DNA from: Oceanobacillus sp. J11TS1
GTDB lineage: Bacteria; Bacillota; Bacilli; Bacillales; Amphibacillaceae
Reading direction: 5' to 3'
Assembly: GCF_018333215.1 (NCBI RefSeq)
Contig: NZ_BORO01000010.1
Coordinates: forward strand, 62,001-126,000
DNA length: 64,000 nt
The notes under the pieces were generated by a model. The model worked only from the letters and a program-made list of their open reading frames with translations, was not told the DNA's origin and made no database searches. Shown in pieces: positions 43,540 to 51,389 of the stretch (position 1 is its first letter; the number at the start of each line of letters is the position of its first letter). Made by a program: the position numbers and the translations under genes.

Positions 43540-45012
43540 ATGAGTTTATTTTCACTTGCAGTACAAAAGTTTGGCAGTGTAGAGAATGCTAAAATTGATG
43601 TTTCGAAATTCATGATTTTTGTCGGTGAGAATAATACTGGTAAGAGCTATGTGCTTCAATTAATATGGGGGATTATCGATAATAAAAAATATGTGATCAA
43701 TCATTCAGAAATAGATGGATTAAAAAATGAATTTAAAACTTTATTAGATGAACAAAAAGGCAAGCTAAAGGAAACAGATGCTGAAAAAGTATATTTCACA
43801 TTACCACCCGAATTTTTTGAAAAAGCTTTAGAGTATTTTAATGAGTCATTGAATACAAATAAAAGTGTTATTTTAAATAATGTATTTAATTCTAGAGATA
43901 TATCTGTGGGCCATTTACAGTTAATTAAAGATAATTTTCCTCATATAAAAATAAGCTATTCTAATATGGATGCGTTAATAGAGCAATTCCAAGAGGATAA
44001 AACAGAAAGTGAAGCTGAAAAGAATAAAGAAAAGAGAGTTCGAATAGAGCTGTTCGTAGATGAAAATAGAATAATTACTTGGAATTATCCCTTAAAGGCG
44101 GAAAAATATGCAGTTTCAAACATCGTGGAAAATGTAATACTCTTTGCGATATTTGAGGAATTTGATGGGTTTTATGAAAACGCATCTCCCGTGTATTTTC
44201 CTGCATCAAGAGCTGCTTTTATGCAAGTATACCGATCACTGCTTAGTAGTAATATACGCGAAAAAATAACAATGGATCATCAATTGTCGTTTGATTTTAG
44301 TGAAGATATGATAGATAAAAACACTATACCTGGGTTAACCATTACGAAAGCTGTTACCGATTTTATGCTTTCTTTATTAAATTATGAGGAAATGCCTGAA
44401 GAAAAGAATAGATATAAGAATGAATTATCGTATATTTCCCGTTCACTAACTGAAGGTAAGATTATAAAAAACAATGATAACCGAATGATGTATGTACCTT
44501 CTTCTGATAAGCAAACACAGCTGCCGATGCATTTAACATCATCTCTTATTGCTGAAACTGCTCCGTTTTACTTATTTTTAAGTGATAAAAATGACCGCCC
44601 TGGATGGATTGTAGAAGAAGTTGAAACACATTTGCATCCAACGAAACAACTAAAATTAGTTAAGTTATTTTTCAAATTAATTAATAAAGGAAAATATATT
44701 TGGATTACCACACATAGTGATAGTGTGGCTCAACAAATTAATAATCTATTGTTGTTATCTCAGAAATATACACAAGAAAATTTTAATCAATTAAATAGTG
44801 AACAGAAAGATATAATAAAGGAAGATGAGATAATTGATATGAAAGATGTCTCTCTATATCAATTCGTGAGACAAAATGATAAGACGAGTATTAGTCACTT
44901 AGAATTTGGAGAATACGGATATGATATTAAAACCTTCAATGATTTACTGGATTCTTTGTATGATGAAACAGAAATCATTCAAGAGATAGTAGACTCATGG
45001 AGGGATAAGTAA
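43540..45012 (+). CDS. AAA/ABC-type ATPase of a two-gene unit, defence candidate
   Basis: 490 residues. N-terminal Walker A FVGENNTGKS (27-36) of the AAA_15/OLD-like group, a central helical insertion (about 60-190, charged), PASRAAFMQVY (221-231), a signature-like LTSSLIAETAPFYLFL (332-347), Walker B WIVEEVETHLHP (356-367) and the switch ITTHSDSVAQQI (389-400). No TOPRIM domain follows, so it is not an OLD nuclease; ATPase only. Excellent ribosome site. Its stop overlaps the next gene's start by one base (TAATG), so both proteins are made together. ATPases of this class act as sensors in PARIS, Septu and retron systems. I could not assign it to a named one. Confidence 0.8.
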   Translation: MSLFSLAVQKFGSVENAKIDVSKFMIFVGENNTGKSYVLQLIWGIIDNKKYVINHSEIDGLKNEFKTLLDEQKGKLKETDAEKVYFTLPPEFFEKALEYFNESLNTNKSVILNNVFNSRDISVGHLQLIKDNFPHIKISYSNMDALIEQFQEDKTESEAEKNKEKRVRIELFVDENRIITWNYPLKAEKYAVSNIVENVILFAIFEEFDGFYENASPVYFPASRAAFMQVYRSLLSSNIREKITMDHQLSFDFSEDMIDKNTIPGLTITKAVTDFMLSLLNYEEMPEEKNRYKNELSYISRSLTEGKIIKNNDNRMMYVPSSDKQTQLPMHLTSSLIAETAPFYLFLSDKNDRPGWIVEEVETHLHPTKQLKLVKLFFKLINKGKYIWITTHSDSVAQQINNLLLLSQKYTQENFNQLNSEQKDIIKEDEIIDMKDVSLYQFVRQNDKTSISHLEFGEYGYDIKTFNDLLDSLYDETEIIQEIVDSWRDK

Positions 45013-45707
45013 TGGTTCTGAGTTTTAATCTATCTAGAATTGATGGGGAATATATAGATTTATATGAACAACATTCTTCTAGGTTTGACCTTTTTGAACT
45101 TAAAGAAGAAATTGAAGAGAAAGAACCGCATATTGAATATGGTGAAAGACCGAGTCATACAGATGTTTTAAAAATCGAGAATACAGATAGTAAAGTGCAG
45201 CAAATTATTCAGTATGCCAAAGATAAAGAAAATGAGCATAGTGTGAGACTAATGGAATCAAAAAAATGCTGTGATGGTATTTTTATCCGGATAAAAGAAA
45301 ACGGTTCTGCTTCCATCGATGTTTATGAATTAAAAGATACTATATCAGATACAAATTGGGAGGGAAGATGGAGGAAGGGGAAGGTTAAGGGATCTGCGAA
45401 GAAACAGTTAGAGGCCGGGATATTAATAGCAATAACAATCGCAAATATAGCGGGAATTCCCAAAATAGAAACAATTAATTGTACACTAGCTTACGCCTTT
45501 GATGTAAATGCCTCAAACCAGAAGAGTACGGTTGGAAAAAAGTCAAGGCTAGGTCAGAGAGTAAAGCCATGGAAACAAAAAAAGGTAGATTTGCTAGAAG
45601 GAGAAGCGAAGTATGGAGACCCGCTTGAGATTAATATGCGGTCAGTAAAACTATTGCACCAATCAGATAAAAAACTTTATGAAGAAAAGGTAAATTTTTA
45701 TTTTTGA
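45012..45707 (+). CDS. Unknown protein with possible PD-(D/E)xK nuclease core, partner of the ATPase
   Basis: 231 residues, not recognised as a named family. A short segment has the shape of a restriction-type nuclease core: CCDGIFIRI (D88), then SIDVYELKDT (E106-x-K108) at the end of the next strand, then a helix starting KKQLEAG with Q132, comparable with the Q of Mrr/RecB-type motifs. The C-terminal third is basic (KKSRLGQRVKPWKQKK), which could contact nucleic acid. No membrane segment. Overlaps the ATPase gene by one base. Inferred role: effector nuclease controlled by the ATPase. Against this, other folds can give D...ExK by chance. Confidence 0.6.
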   Translation: MVLSFNLSRIDGEYIDLYEQHSSRFDLFELKEEIEEKEPHIEYGERPSHTDVLKIENTDSKVQQIIQYAKDKENEHSVRLMESKKCCDGIFIRIKENGSASIDVYELKDTISDTNWEGRWRKGKVKGSAKKQLEAGILIAITIANIAGIPKIETINCTLAYAFDVNASNQKSTVGKKSRLGQRVKPWKQKKVDLLEGEAKYGDPLEINMRSVKLLHQSDKKLYEEKVNFYF

Positions 45708-45761
45708 AGATATGACGAGTTTTAATGAGGGATGTAATAAATTGAGAGATTAGTATAGAAG

Positions 45762-45810
45762 CGCCTCCGTCGAGATTCAATTTAGGAAGCTAAACGGGGG
45801 GTTATTTTTG
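45762..45810 (+). terminator. Possible terminator of the ATPase-nuclease unit
   Basis: CCTCCGT and ACGGGGG pair around a 23-base loop, with TTATTTTTG downstream. The large loop lowers confidence. Confidence 0.4.
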
Positions 45811-46235
45811 TGTCTAATAGGAATACATGAGCATGTATTGGTTTCTTTGTATTTCTATGGGAATATTTTTCTCTATAATTAAATAATTAAGTTATTAATC
45901 TTTAATTAACGGTCCAGATTGTGAAATAAAGTATTATGAAGATAATTATTAGGAAAACTCAGTTTCAAGATATTGAGGGGTTTCTGAAACTTTAATTGTA
46001 ATCAAACGTACATATTAGTGGAGCATAATGCATTATGAATGTTACATAGTTTCTAAAAACACTTATTCATACGTTCTAAACCTTTAATGTGTGAGTTTAA
46101 AATAATTTACTTGGACATAATGATAGCCCTATGGAATCTACTAAAGTTTACTTTAAAGATACATTTGATTACGTAAATTTTCAGCTTGAAAAGAAAGATT
46201 TGGGTAATTAATCAGAGAAAAGTGAGGTTTTATTA
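45811..46235 (+). other. Gene-free stretch
   Basis: AT-rich, stops in all frames, no relic recognised. Probably holds the promoter for the gene at 46236, whose ribosome site is AAGTGAGG. Confidence 0.35.
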
Positions 46236-46850
46236 ATGGATATTATCACTGATTATTTCACGGAAATAGGAATTGTGATTTCTTTTCTTTCGTTTATGAT
46301 TTCTACTTTTGCTTTTATATTAGTTTATTTAAATCGAAATGATAAATTTAGACCTCAATTATTTGCTCATTACTCCCCTAGCCGAAAAGACCAAATGAAA
46401 GAAGGTTTCATTTATTTAAAAAACTACGGTGAGGTTCCTGCTTTTGTTTCTTCTGTGAAAATACGCTCGACTTATGATATTTATACAAGGTCTGAACAAT
46501 ATGCTTTTCATGAAATAGGTGAAACTCCCTCAGATGCAAAATTGCGTCAAGAATATATACACCTCGAGGATAGTTTTAAAAGATACTGTGAAAACAGAAC
46601 TTTTCTTCCTGGTGAACAAATTGCTGTGGAGGTAAAGGGTATCATCTCAACCGATAACAGAAAAATATTTGATGATACGAATATATATGACCTAATAAAA
46701 AGGCAGGGGGAAAGGAATTTTGAGAGTTATCAGCAGAGAATTTCACTTCTGGTAAAATATAAGAAAGCTAAATTTGTTTTACCCTTTGCTATTCCCAAAA
46801 TTGATACATTTAGAGAGAAGTTGATAATTTTCGATGGCAGTAAAGATTAA
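46236..46850 (+). CDS. Membrane-anchored hypothetical protein
   Basis: 204 residues. One N-terminal membrane helix (about 10-32, IGIVISFLSFMISTFAFILV) and then a cytoplasmic-looking domain of about 170 residues (the YLNRNDK after the helix favours an inside C-terminus). The domain seems to be a beta-sandwich-like repeat of strands (EGFIYLKNYGEVPAFVSSVKI, FLPGEQIAVEVKGI). I do not recognise the family. It is followed after 211 bases by a RelA/SpoT-domain gene on the same strand; no terminator is evident between them, so they may be co-transcribed. A membrane-bound partner of a nucleotide-signal enzyme is one possibility, unproved. Confidence 0.65.
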   Translation: MDIITDYFTEIGIVISFLSFMISTFAFILVYLNRNDKFRPQLFAHYSPSRKDQMKEGFIYLKNYGEVPAFVSSVKIRSTYDIYTRSEQYAFHEIGETPSDAKLRQEYIHLEDSFKRYCENRTFLPGEQIAVEVKGIISTDNRKIFDDTNIYDLIKRQGERNFESYQQRISLLVKYKKAKFVLPFAIPKIDTFREKLIIFDGSKD

Positions 46851-47061
46851 TGAAACACTCTCAAATGCGAGTCTTCTTCAATCGGGGACAGTTATCGAAT
46901 AAGAGCTTGATCGTCTTGCTCGATACAAAGGCTTAGTTTATTAAATTAAATTGATTTTCTGTTCTTTTATGTAAAATTTTGATAAATTGTAAATAAGGAG
47001 CACGTATAAGGGTGATGAAATTTTAGTTAGCATTTTCAATTATTTAGGTAGGGGTGATTAT

Positions 47062-48144
47062 TTGCGAATCGGGAAAGATGATTTTATGAAAAAGTATAAT
47101 CTTGATGTTGGTCTAATAGAAAAGTATCAAATAAATTGGTCTGAAATGGAGGCGATTTATAAGGATTTTACTGCTAGAAGAGAACAATTAGAGGTATATT
47201 CCAATTTATTAGCTGATCTTTTAAGAAAACAATCAAGGGTACACACTGTAAGGTCAAGAATTAAGGATCCAGAACATTTAATTGCAAAATTGATAAGAAA
47301 AACACCAGATAGGCAGCAACAGAAAGGCGATGAATTTCAATTTACAATAGATAATTATCGAAGTGAGATAACGGATTTAATAGGTATTAGAGTTATACAT
47401 ATATTCAAAGAGGATTGGAAAGATATACATAATTATATTAATCAGACTTGGTCAATAAAAGAATTTCAAGTGAATATTCGTGAAGGTGATAATCGTGGTA
47501 TCTATGAAGACCTAAAAATACCTATTAACTATCGAGAAACTGGATATAGGTCCGTTCATTATTTAATTGAGTTTTCACCCACTAATGAATTATTAACGGC
47601 AGAAATACAAGTTAGAACGATATTTGAAGAAGGATATGGGGAGATAGACCATTTATTAAGTTACCCTAATAATAATGTCCCCGAGGTATTAACATTAAAT
47701 TTGTTAATGTTAAACAGATTAGCAGGTAGTGCTGATGAGATGTCTTCCGCGGTAAAGACAATTAAAGAAGAGTGGAATAAAATGCAAGAATCGTTAAGTG
47801 CTAAAGATGAAGAACTCAAAAAATTAGAAAATAAAATTGATGAGTTGAATATTCAGAGGAGTGAGAAAGAATCATTGTTTGAAGGTATAGATAAAATTAA
47901 AGTGGATACTAACTGGATCAATAATATTGGAGATACAATTTATGCCATTAATGATAGGGTGAGAAACATAAGTAGTGATTGGGATAAGGGGATAACCAGC
48001 CCTAATACAGATCGAATTTTAACGATGGGTAATGACTGGAATAAGAGAATAACGAGTCTTGGTACGGATGGAATTACTAAGATAGGCGCTGATAGCGCTA
48101 ATATAGTAGATAGTAACTATAAAGAGGAAAAACAAGGTGAGTAA
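47062..48144 (+). CDS. RelA/SpoT-domain (p)ppGpp synthetase-like protein with coiled coil
   Basis: 360 residues. Synthetase domain at about 45-200: VRSRIKDPEHLIAKLIRK, ITDLIGIRVIH (D105, R110), GYRSVHYLIE (161-170) and AEIQVRTIFEEGYGEIDH (180-197), the usual substrate and metal motifs. No HD hydrolase, TGS or ACT domain, so this is a small alarmone synthetase or toxSAS-like enzyme. C-terminal part: a coiled coil (about 215-275, ELKKLENKIDELN) then a repeated pattern DWDKGITSPNTD / DWNKRITSLGTD. This tail is unlike RelP/RelQ. Start TTG 47062 with AGGGGTGA upstream. In a defence-rich region, a toxin that pyrophosphorylates tRNA or nucleotides on infection is plausible; housekeeping alarmone synthesis is the alternative. 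Confidence 0.82.
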   Translation: MRIGKDDFMKKYNLDVGLIEKYQINWSEMEAIYKDFTARREQLEVYSNLLADLLRKQSRVHTVRSRIKDPEHLIAKLIRKTPDRQQQKGDEFQFTIDNYRSEITDLIGIRVIHIFKEDWKDIHNYINQTWSIKEFQVNIREGDNRGIYEDLKIPINYRETGYRSVHYLIEFSPTNELLTAEIQVRTIFEEGYGEIDHLLSYPNNNVPEVLTLNLLMLNRLAGSADEMSSAVKTIKEEWNKMQESLSAKDEELKKLENKIDELNIQRSEKESLFEGIDKIKVDTNWINNIGDTIYAINDRVRNISSDWDKGITSPNTDRILTMGNDWNKRITSLGTDGITKIGADSANIVDSNYKEEKQGE

Positions 48145-48460
48145 TAAAATTGAGTCTGTAGGTTCTAAAAACGATTAAAGTTGAAAATAAAGTGGAAAAG
48201 CATGGGGCTTTTCAGTTGGAACGGGTAGAATACTAAATAAAATATGTTACAAAATTCACTTAGATTTGGACACATCAGAGTGCAACTATATCGTAAATAA
48301 GTTATTAAATAAACGTGTATAGTTGTTGTAGGAATATGCCAAAAGGATGATTCCTACCACTCTATAGGGGTGGGGATTTCCCAAAATTCTTTTGTAATAT
48401 AAAAAATCGCAGTCAAATTATAATTGGAGTTTTAAAGGAAATTAAGTGATTATCCCAATT

Positions 48461-48497
48461 ACCATGCGGCTATTGAAACATGGTGCTCGTTTTTTTT
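48461..48497 (+). terminator. Stem-loop with T8 tail
   Basis: ACCATG pairs with CATGGT (12-base loop), then GCTCG and TTTTTTTT. Possibly the terminator of the RelA/SpoT transcript. Confidence 0.45.
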
Positions 48498-48539
48498 AAT
48501 TCTTACTGGACAAGTTGCTTTAGGAAAGGGAGAAAATAA

Positions 48540-48600
48540 ATGGAATAGCATATAAACATACTAGTTGTCGAAGATGATAATGAAATTAATCAGTATTCAT
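48540..48600 (+). pseudogene. Response-regulator receiver fragment
   Basis: About 20 codons: NILVVEDDNEIN (reading ATACTAGTTGTCGAAGATGA at 48559), the first strand and acidic pocket of a CheY-like receiver domain, preceded by an ATG with GGGAG (48529-48533) but interrupted by TAG. Nothing of the rest of the gene remains. Confidence 0.4.
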
Positions 48601-48636
48601 TGCTTCAATTAACTAAGAGAACCAATTCTTATATAT

Positions 48637-48675
48637 AGCACACCTCATACTTATAAAAGGCAGGTGTGCTTTCAT
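48637..48675 (+). terminator. Terminator
   Basis: AGCACACCT pairs with AGGTGTGCT (16-base loop), then TTTCATC. Separates the relic region from the sucrose operon. Confidence 0.55.
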
Positions 48676-48861
48676 CTATTTTTATCTTTTACGATTAATT
48701 TTTTGATGATTTTCCCCATAATTCAAGCGCCCCATCCCTATTTCGCACCCGTTAATCATGGTATAATAAAATAGCTTTGGACTGTCTGCATGCTCCGCAG
48801 TCTGAGGAAGAAAAAAGATTGACAGAGGGATTAAGTTATATCTCTCTTAGGAGGATATGAT

Positions 48862-49851
48862 GTGATAACGATTAAGGATATTGCAGAAATGGCGAATGTT
48901 TCGAGATCCACGGTTTCCAGAGTGTTGAATGATTCTGGTTATGTAAGTGAGGATGCAAGGAAACGTGTGGAACGGGTGGTTAAGGAGACTGGCTATGTTC
49001 CAAGTGAACATGCAAAATCACTCCGAACAAAGAAGACGAAGGTTATTGGGGTTATTTTGCCGACAATCCAAACGGAAACACCAAGTAGGATTGTGACTGG
49101 ATTAGGACGAGAGCTCTCTAAGCATGGCTACCAAATTCTTTTGGCAAACACGGATCATGATAAAGAAAAAGAACTTGAGTTTCTAGATTTATTGAAGGTG
49201 CGCCAAGTAGATGGAATTGTTTTAATTGCTACAAATACGGATGATAAGCTGATGGAAAAGATAAAAGAAATTAATACCCCATTAGTCATGATTGGGCAGG
49301 AAGCAGAGGGTGTCATACATGTTACCTATAATGATTATCGTGCAACAAAAGAATTAACGAGACTCTTTATTCAAAAAGGTCATGAAAAAATTGCCTTTAT
49401 TGGTGTGGATGAATCTGATCGGTCAGTGGGGCATTTTCGGAAGCAGGGTTATTTGGATGAAATGGCTGCACAGGGATTGTCTGTCGATAAGGCTTGGGTG
49501 CAAAAGGGAATTTTTGATATTGAATCAGGATATGAAGCGATGAAACAAATTTTAAATCATGCAGTGAACAAGCCGACTGCCACCATTGCTGTTACGGATC
49601 GATTAGCAATTGGGGCGATGAGTTATTTAAAGGAACAAGGAATGGACATTCCAACCGATATGGCCATTGCGGGGATTGGGGCATCGGAAATGTCGCAGTA
49701 TTTGGAACCACCTTTAACGACAGTCGATTATCAGAATGAAAAAGCTGGTGAGGAAGGTGCAAAGCAAATTTTAGCCTGCATTAACTCTAAACCATTCCAG
49801 GAAAGAATAGTGATGAACTATAGACTAATTATTCGTGAGAGTGTACAATAA
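48862..49851 (+). CDS. LacI-family repressor of the sucrose operon
   Basis: 329 residues. The LacI helix-turn-helix is at the extreme N-terminus (TIKDIAEMANVSRSTVSRVL, 3-22) with hinge helix EHAKSLRTKKT, then a periplasmic-binding-like sugar domain (VIGVILPT at 61-68; HFRKQGYLDEM; TTVDYQNEKAGEEGAKQIL). GTG start at 48862 with TTAGGAGG upstream. It lies 125 bases before the sucrose PTS gene, in the same direction, with three operator-like palindromes between. By place it is the ScrR/SacR-type repressor released by sucrose or sucrose-6-phosphate. The exact inducer is not visible in the sequence. Confidence 0.88.
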   Translation: MITIKDIAEMANVSRSTVSRVLNDSGYVSEDARKRVERVVKETGYVPSEHAKSLRTKKTKVIGVILPTIQTETPSRIVTGLGRELSKHGYQILLANTDHDKEKELEFLDLLKVRQVDGIVLIATNTDDKLMEKIKEINTPLVMIGQEAEGVIHVTYNDYRATKELTRLFIQKGHEKIAFIGVDESDRSVGHFRKQGYLDEMAAQGLSVDKAWVQKGIFDIESGYEAMKQILNHAVNKPTATIAVTDRLAIGAMSYLKEQGMDIPTDMAIAGIGASEMSQYLEPPLTTVDYQNEKAGEEGAKQILACINSKPFQERIVMNYRLIIRESVQ

Positions 49852-49856
49852 AAATG

Positions 49857-49951
49857 GAAACCGATTTCATACCGAGTAGTGTGAGATCGATTCCATATAT
49901 ACTTTTGTAATGTCAGTTTTATTTTATAATTAATGTGGAATCGATACCACA
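49857..49951 (+). promoter_or_regulatory. Three operator-like palindromes and promoter of the sucrose genes
   Basis: Three 12-bp near-palindromes with a central CG: GAAACCGATTTC (49857-49868), GAGATCGATTCC (49883-49894) and GGAATCGATACC (49937-49948). The last is within an 18-bp palindrome TGTGGAATCGATACCACA. This shape is that of LacI-family operators. A TATAAT at 49925-49930 lies just before the third site, so a bound repressor would sit on the transcription start. Likely bound by the repressor encoded upstream. Confidence 0.6.
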
Positions 49952-49976
49952 ATCAATAAAGGAGAGTGAATAGATA

Positions 49977-51377
49977 GTGTCTGATAATAAGAAAATAGCA
50001 GAAGAGCTAATTGCGTCTGTAGGAGGTTTGGAGAATATTGAGTCGGTTACGCATTGTGCAACGCGAATGCGATTCATTATTCGAGATGAAGAAAAAGTTG
50101 ATAAAGAAAGTGTAGAGGAAATTGACAAAGTAAAGGGTGCTTTTTTCAATTCTGGACAATATCAGGTTATTTTTGGAACTGGTACCGTGAATCGAATTTA
50201 CGAAGAAGTATCAAAGTTTGATTTGAAAACGTCTACAAAGTCGGAGCAACCAAAGGAAGCAGTTAAGAAAGGGAATAGACTGCAGCGGGCCATTCGTACT
50301 TTTGGCGATGTGTTTGTGCCAATCATTCCGGTTCTTGTCGCGACAGGTTTATTTATGGGGCTTCGCGGTCTCATCATGCAGGAGGAGATTTTGGGTCTTT
50401 TCGGATTGACTGTAGATGATATATCCGCTAACTTCCTATTGTATACGGAGATTTTAACGGATACAGCGTTTATTTTTCTGCCGGCATTAATTGCTTGGTC
50501 GACCTTCCGTGTATTTGGCGGGACACCCATTATTGGCGTTGTACTGGGTTTAATGCTTGTTAGTCCTGCTTTACCGAATGCATGGGGTGTTGCGACTGGT
50601 GCGGAACCATTAACGTTCTTTGGTTTCATCCCTGTTGTTGGCTATCAAGGTGCCGTACTTCCTGCGTTTATCGCTGGTATTATAGGTGCAAAATTAGAAA
50701 AAGCAATACGTAAACGTGTACCAGAAACATTTGATTTAATTGTCACGCCATTTCTTACTTTATTAGTTATGAGTATTGCGTCCTTATTCATCATTGGACC
50801 AATCTTTCATACTGTTGAATCGTATATTTTAGATGCTGCACTGTTTGTATTGGGATTACCGTTTGGGTTAGCAGGAATTCTGCTTGGATTCTTTAATCAG
50901 ATTATTGTAATTACTGGTGTTCATCATATTTTTAACATGTTGGAAATTCAATTGCTAGGAGACCTTGGAAAAAATCCGTATAACGCTATTATTACTTCGG
51001 CTGTGGCAGCACAAGGCGGAGCGGCATTAGCGGTTGGTTTGAAAACAAAGCGTAAGAAATTAAAGGCGTTAGCAATGCCTTCATCCCTATCTGCATTTTT
51101 AGGGATTACGGAACCAGCTATATTTGGAGTCAATTTACGTTACGGAAAGCCATTTTTAATGGGACTAATTGGCGGAGCTGCTGGTGGTTTCCTTGCAGCT
51201 ATTCTTAAGCTTGCAGGATCAGGTATGGCGATTACGGTTATTCCAGGTACGCTTTTATACTTGGACAATCAACTCTTGCTTTACATTTTAGTAAACCTCG
51301 TAGCGATTGCAGTTGCTTTTGCTTTAACGTGGATGTTCGGCTATTCGGACAAAGACACACAAGGAGAACATGCGTAA
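49977..51377 (+). CDS. Sucrose-specific PTS enzyme IIBC
   Basis: 466 residues. EIIB domain at 1-80 with phosphorylated C27 in VTHCATRMRF. EIIC domain from about 105: GDVFVPIIPVLVATGLFMGLRG, HHIFNMLEIQLLG, LGITEPAIFGVNLRYGKPFLMG, about ten membrane helices. No EIIA domain at the C-terminus (it stops at YSDKDTQGEHA), so it depends on an EIIA from another locus, as sucrose EIIs do in Bacilli. GTG 49977 with AAGGAGA 11 bases upstream. Brings sucrose in as sucrose-6-phosphate; the hydrolase gene follows 12 bases downstream of the stop. Confidence 0.88.
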   Translation: MSDNKKIAEELIASVGGLENIESVTHCATRMRFIIRDEEKVDKESVEEIDKVKGAFFNSGQYQVIFGTGTVNRIYEEVSKFDLKTSTKSEQPKEAVKKGNRLQRAIRTFGDVFVPIIPVLVATGLFMGLRGLIMQEEILGLFGLTVDDISANFLLYTEILTDTAFIFLPALIAWSTFRVFGGTPIIGVVLGLMLVSPALPNAWGVATGAEPLTFFGFIPVVGYQGAVLPAFIAGIIGAKLEKAIRKRVPETFDLIVTPFLTLLVMSIASLFIIGPIFHTVESYILDAALFVLGLPFGLAGILLGFFNQIIVITGVHHIFNMLEIQLLGDLGKNPYNAIITSAVAAQGGAALAVGLKTKRKKLKALAMPSSLSAFLGITEPAIFGVNLRYGKPFLMGLIGGAAGGFLAAILKLAGSGMAITVIPGTLLYLDNQLLLYILVNLVAIAVAFALTWMFGYSDKDTQGEHA

Positions 51378-51389
51378 TAGGAGATGTTT

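Noticed and set aside
43540-45707. Assignment of the ATPase pair to PARIS or Septu
   Set aside because: The second protein lacks TOPRIM/DUF4435 acidic motifs and has no HNH pattern, so neither name is supported.
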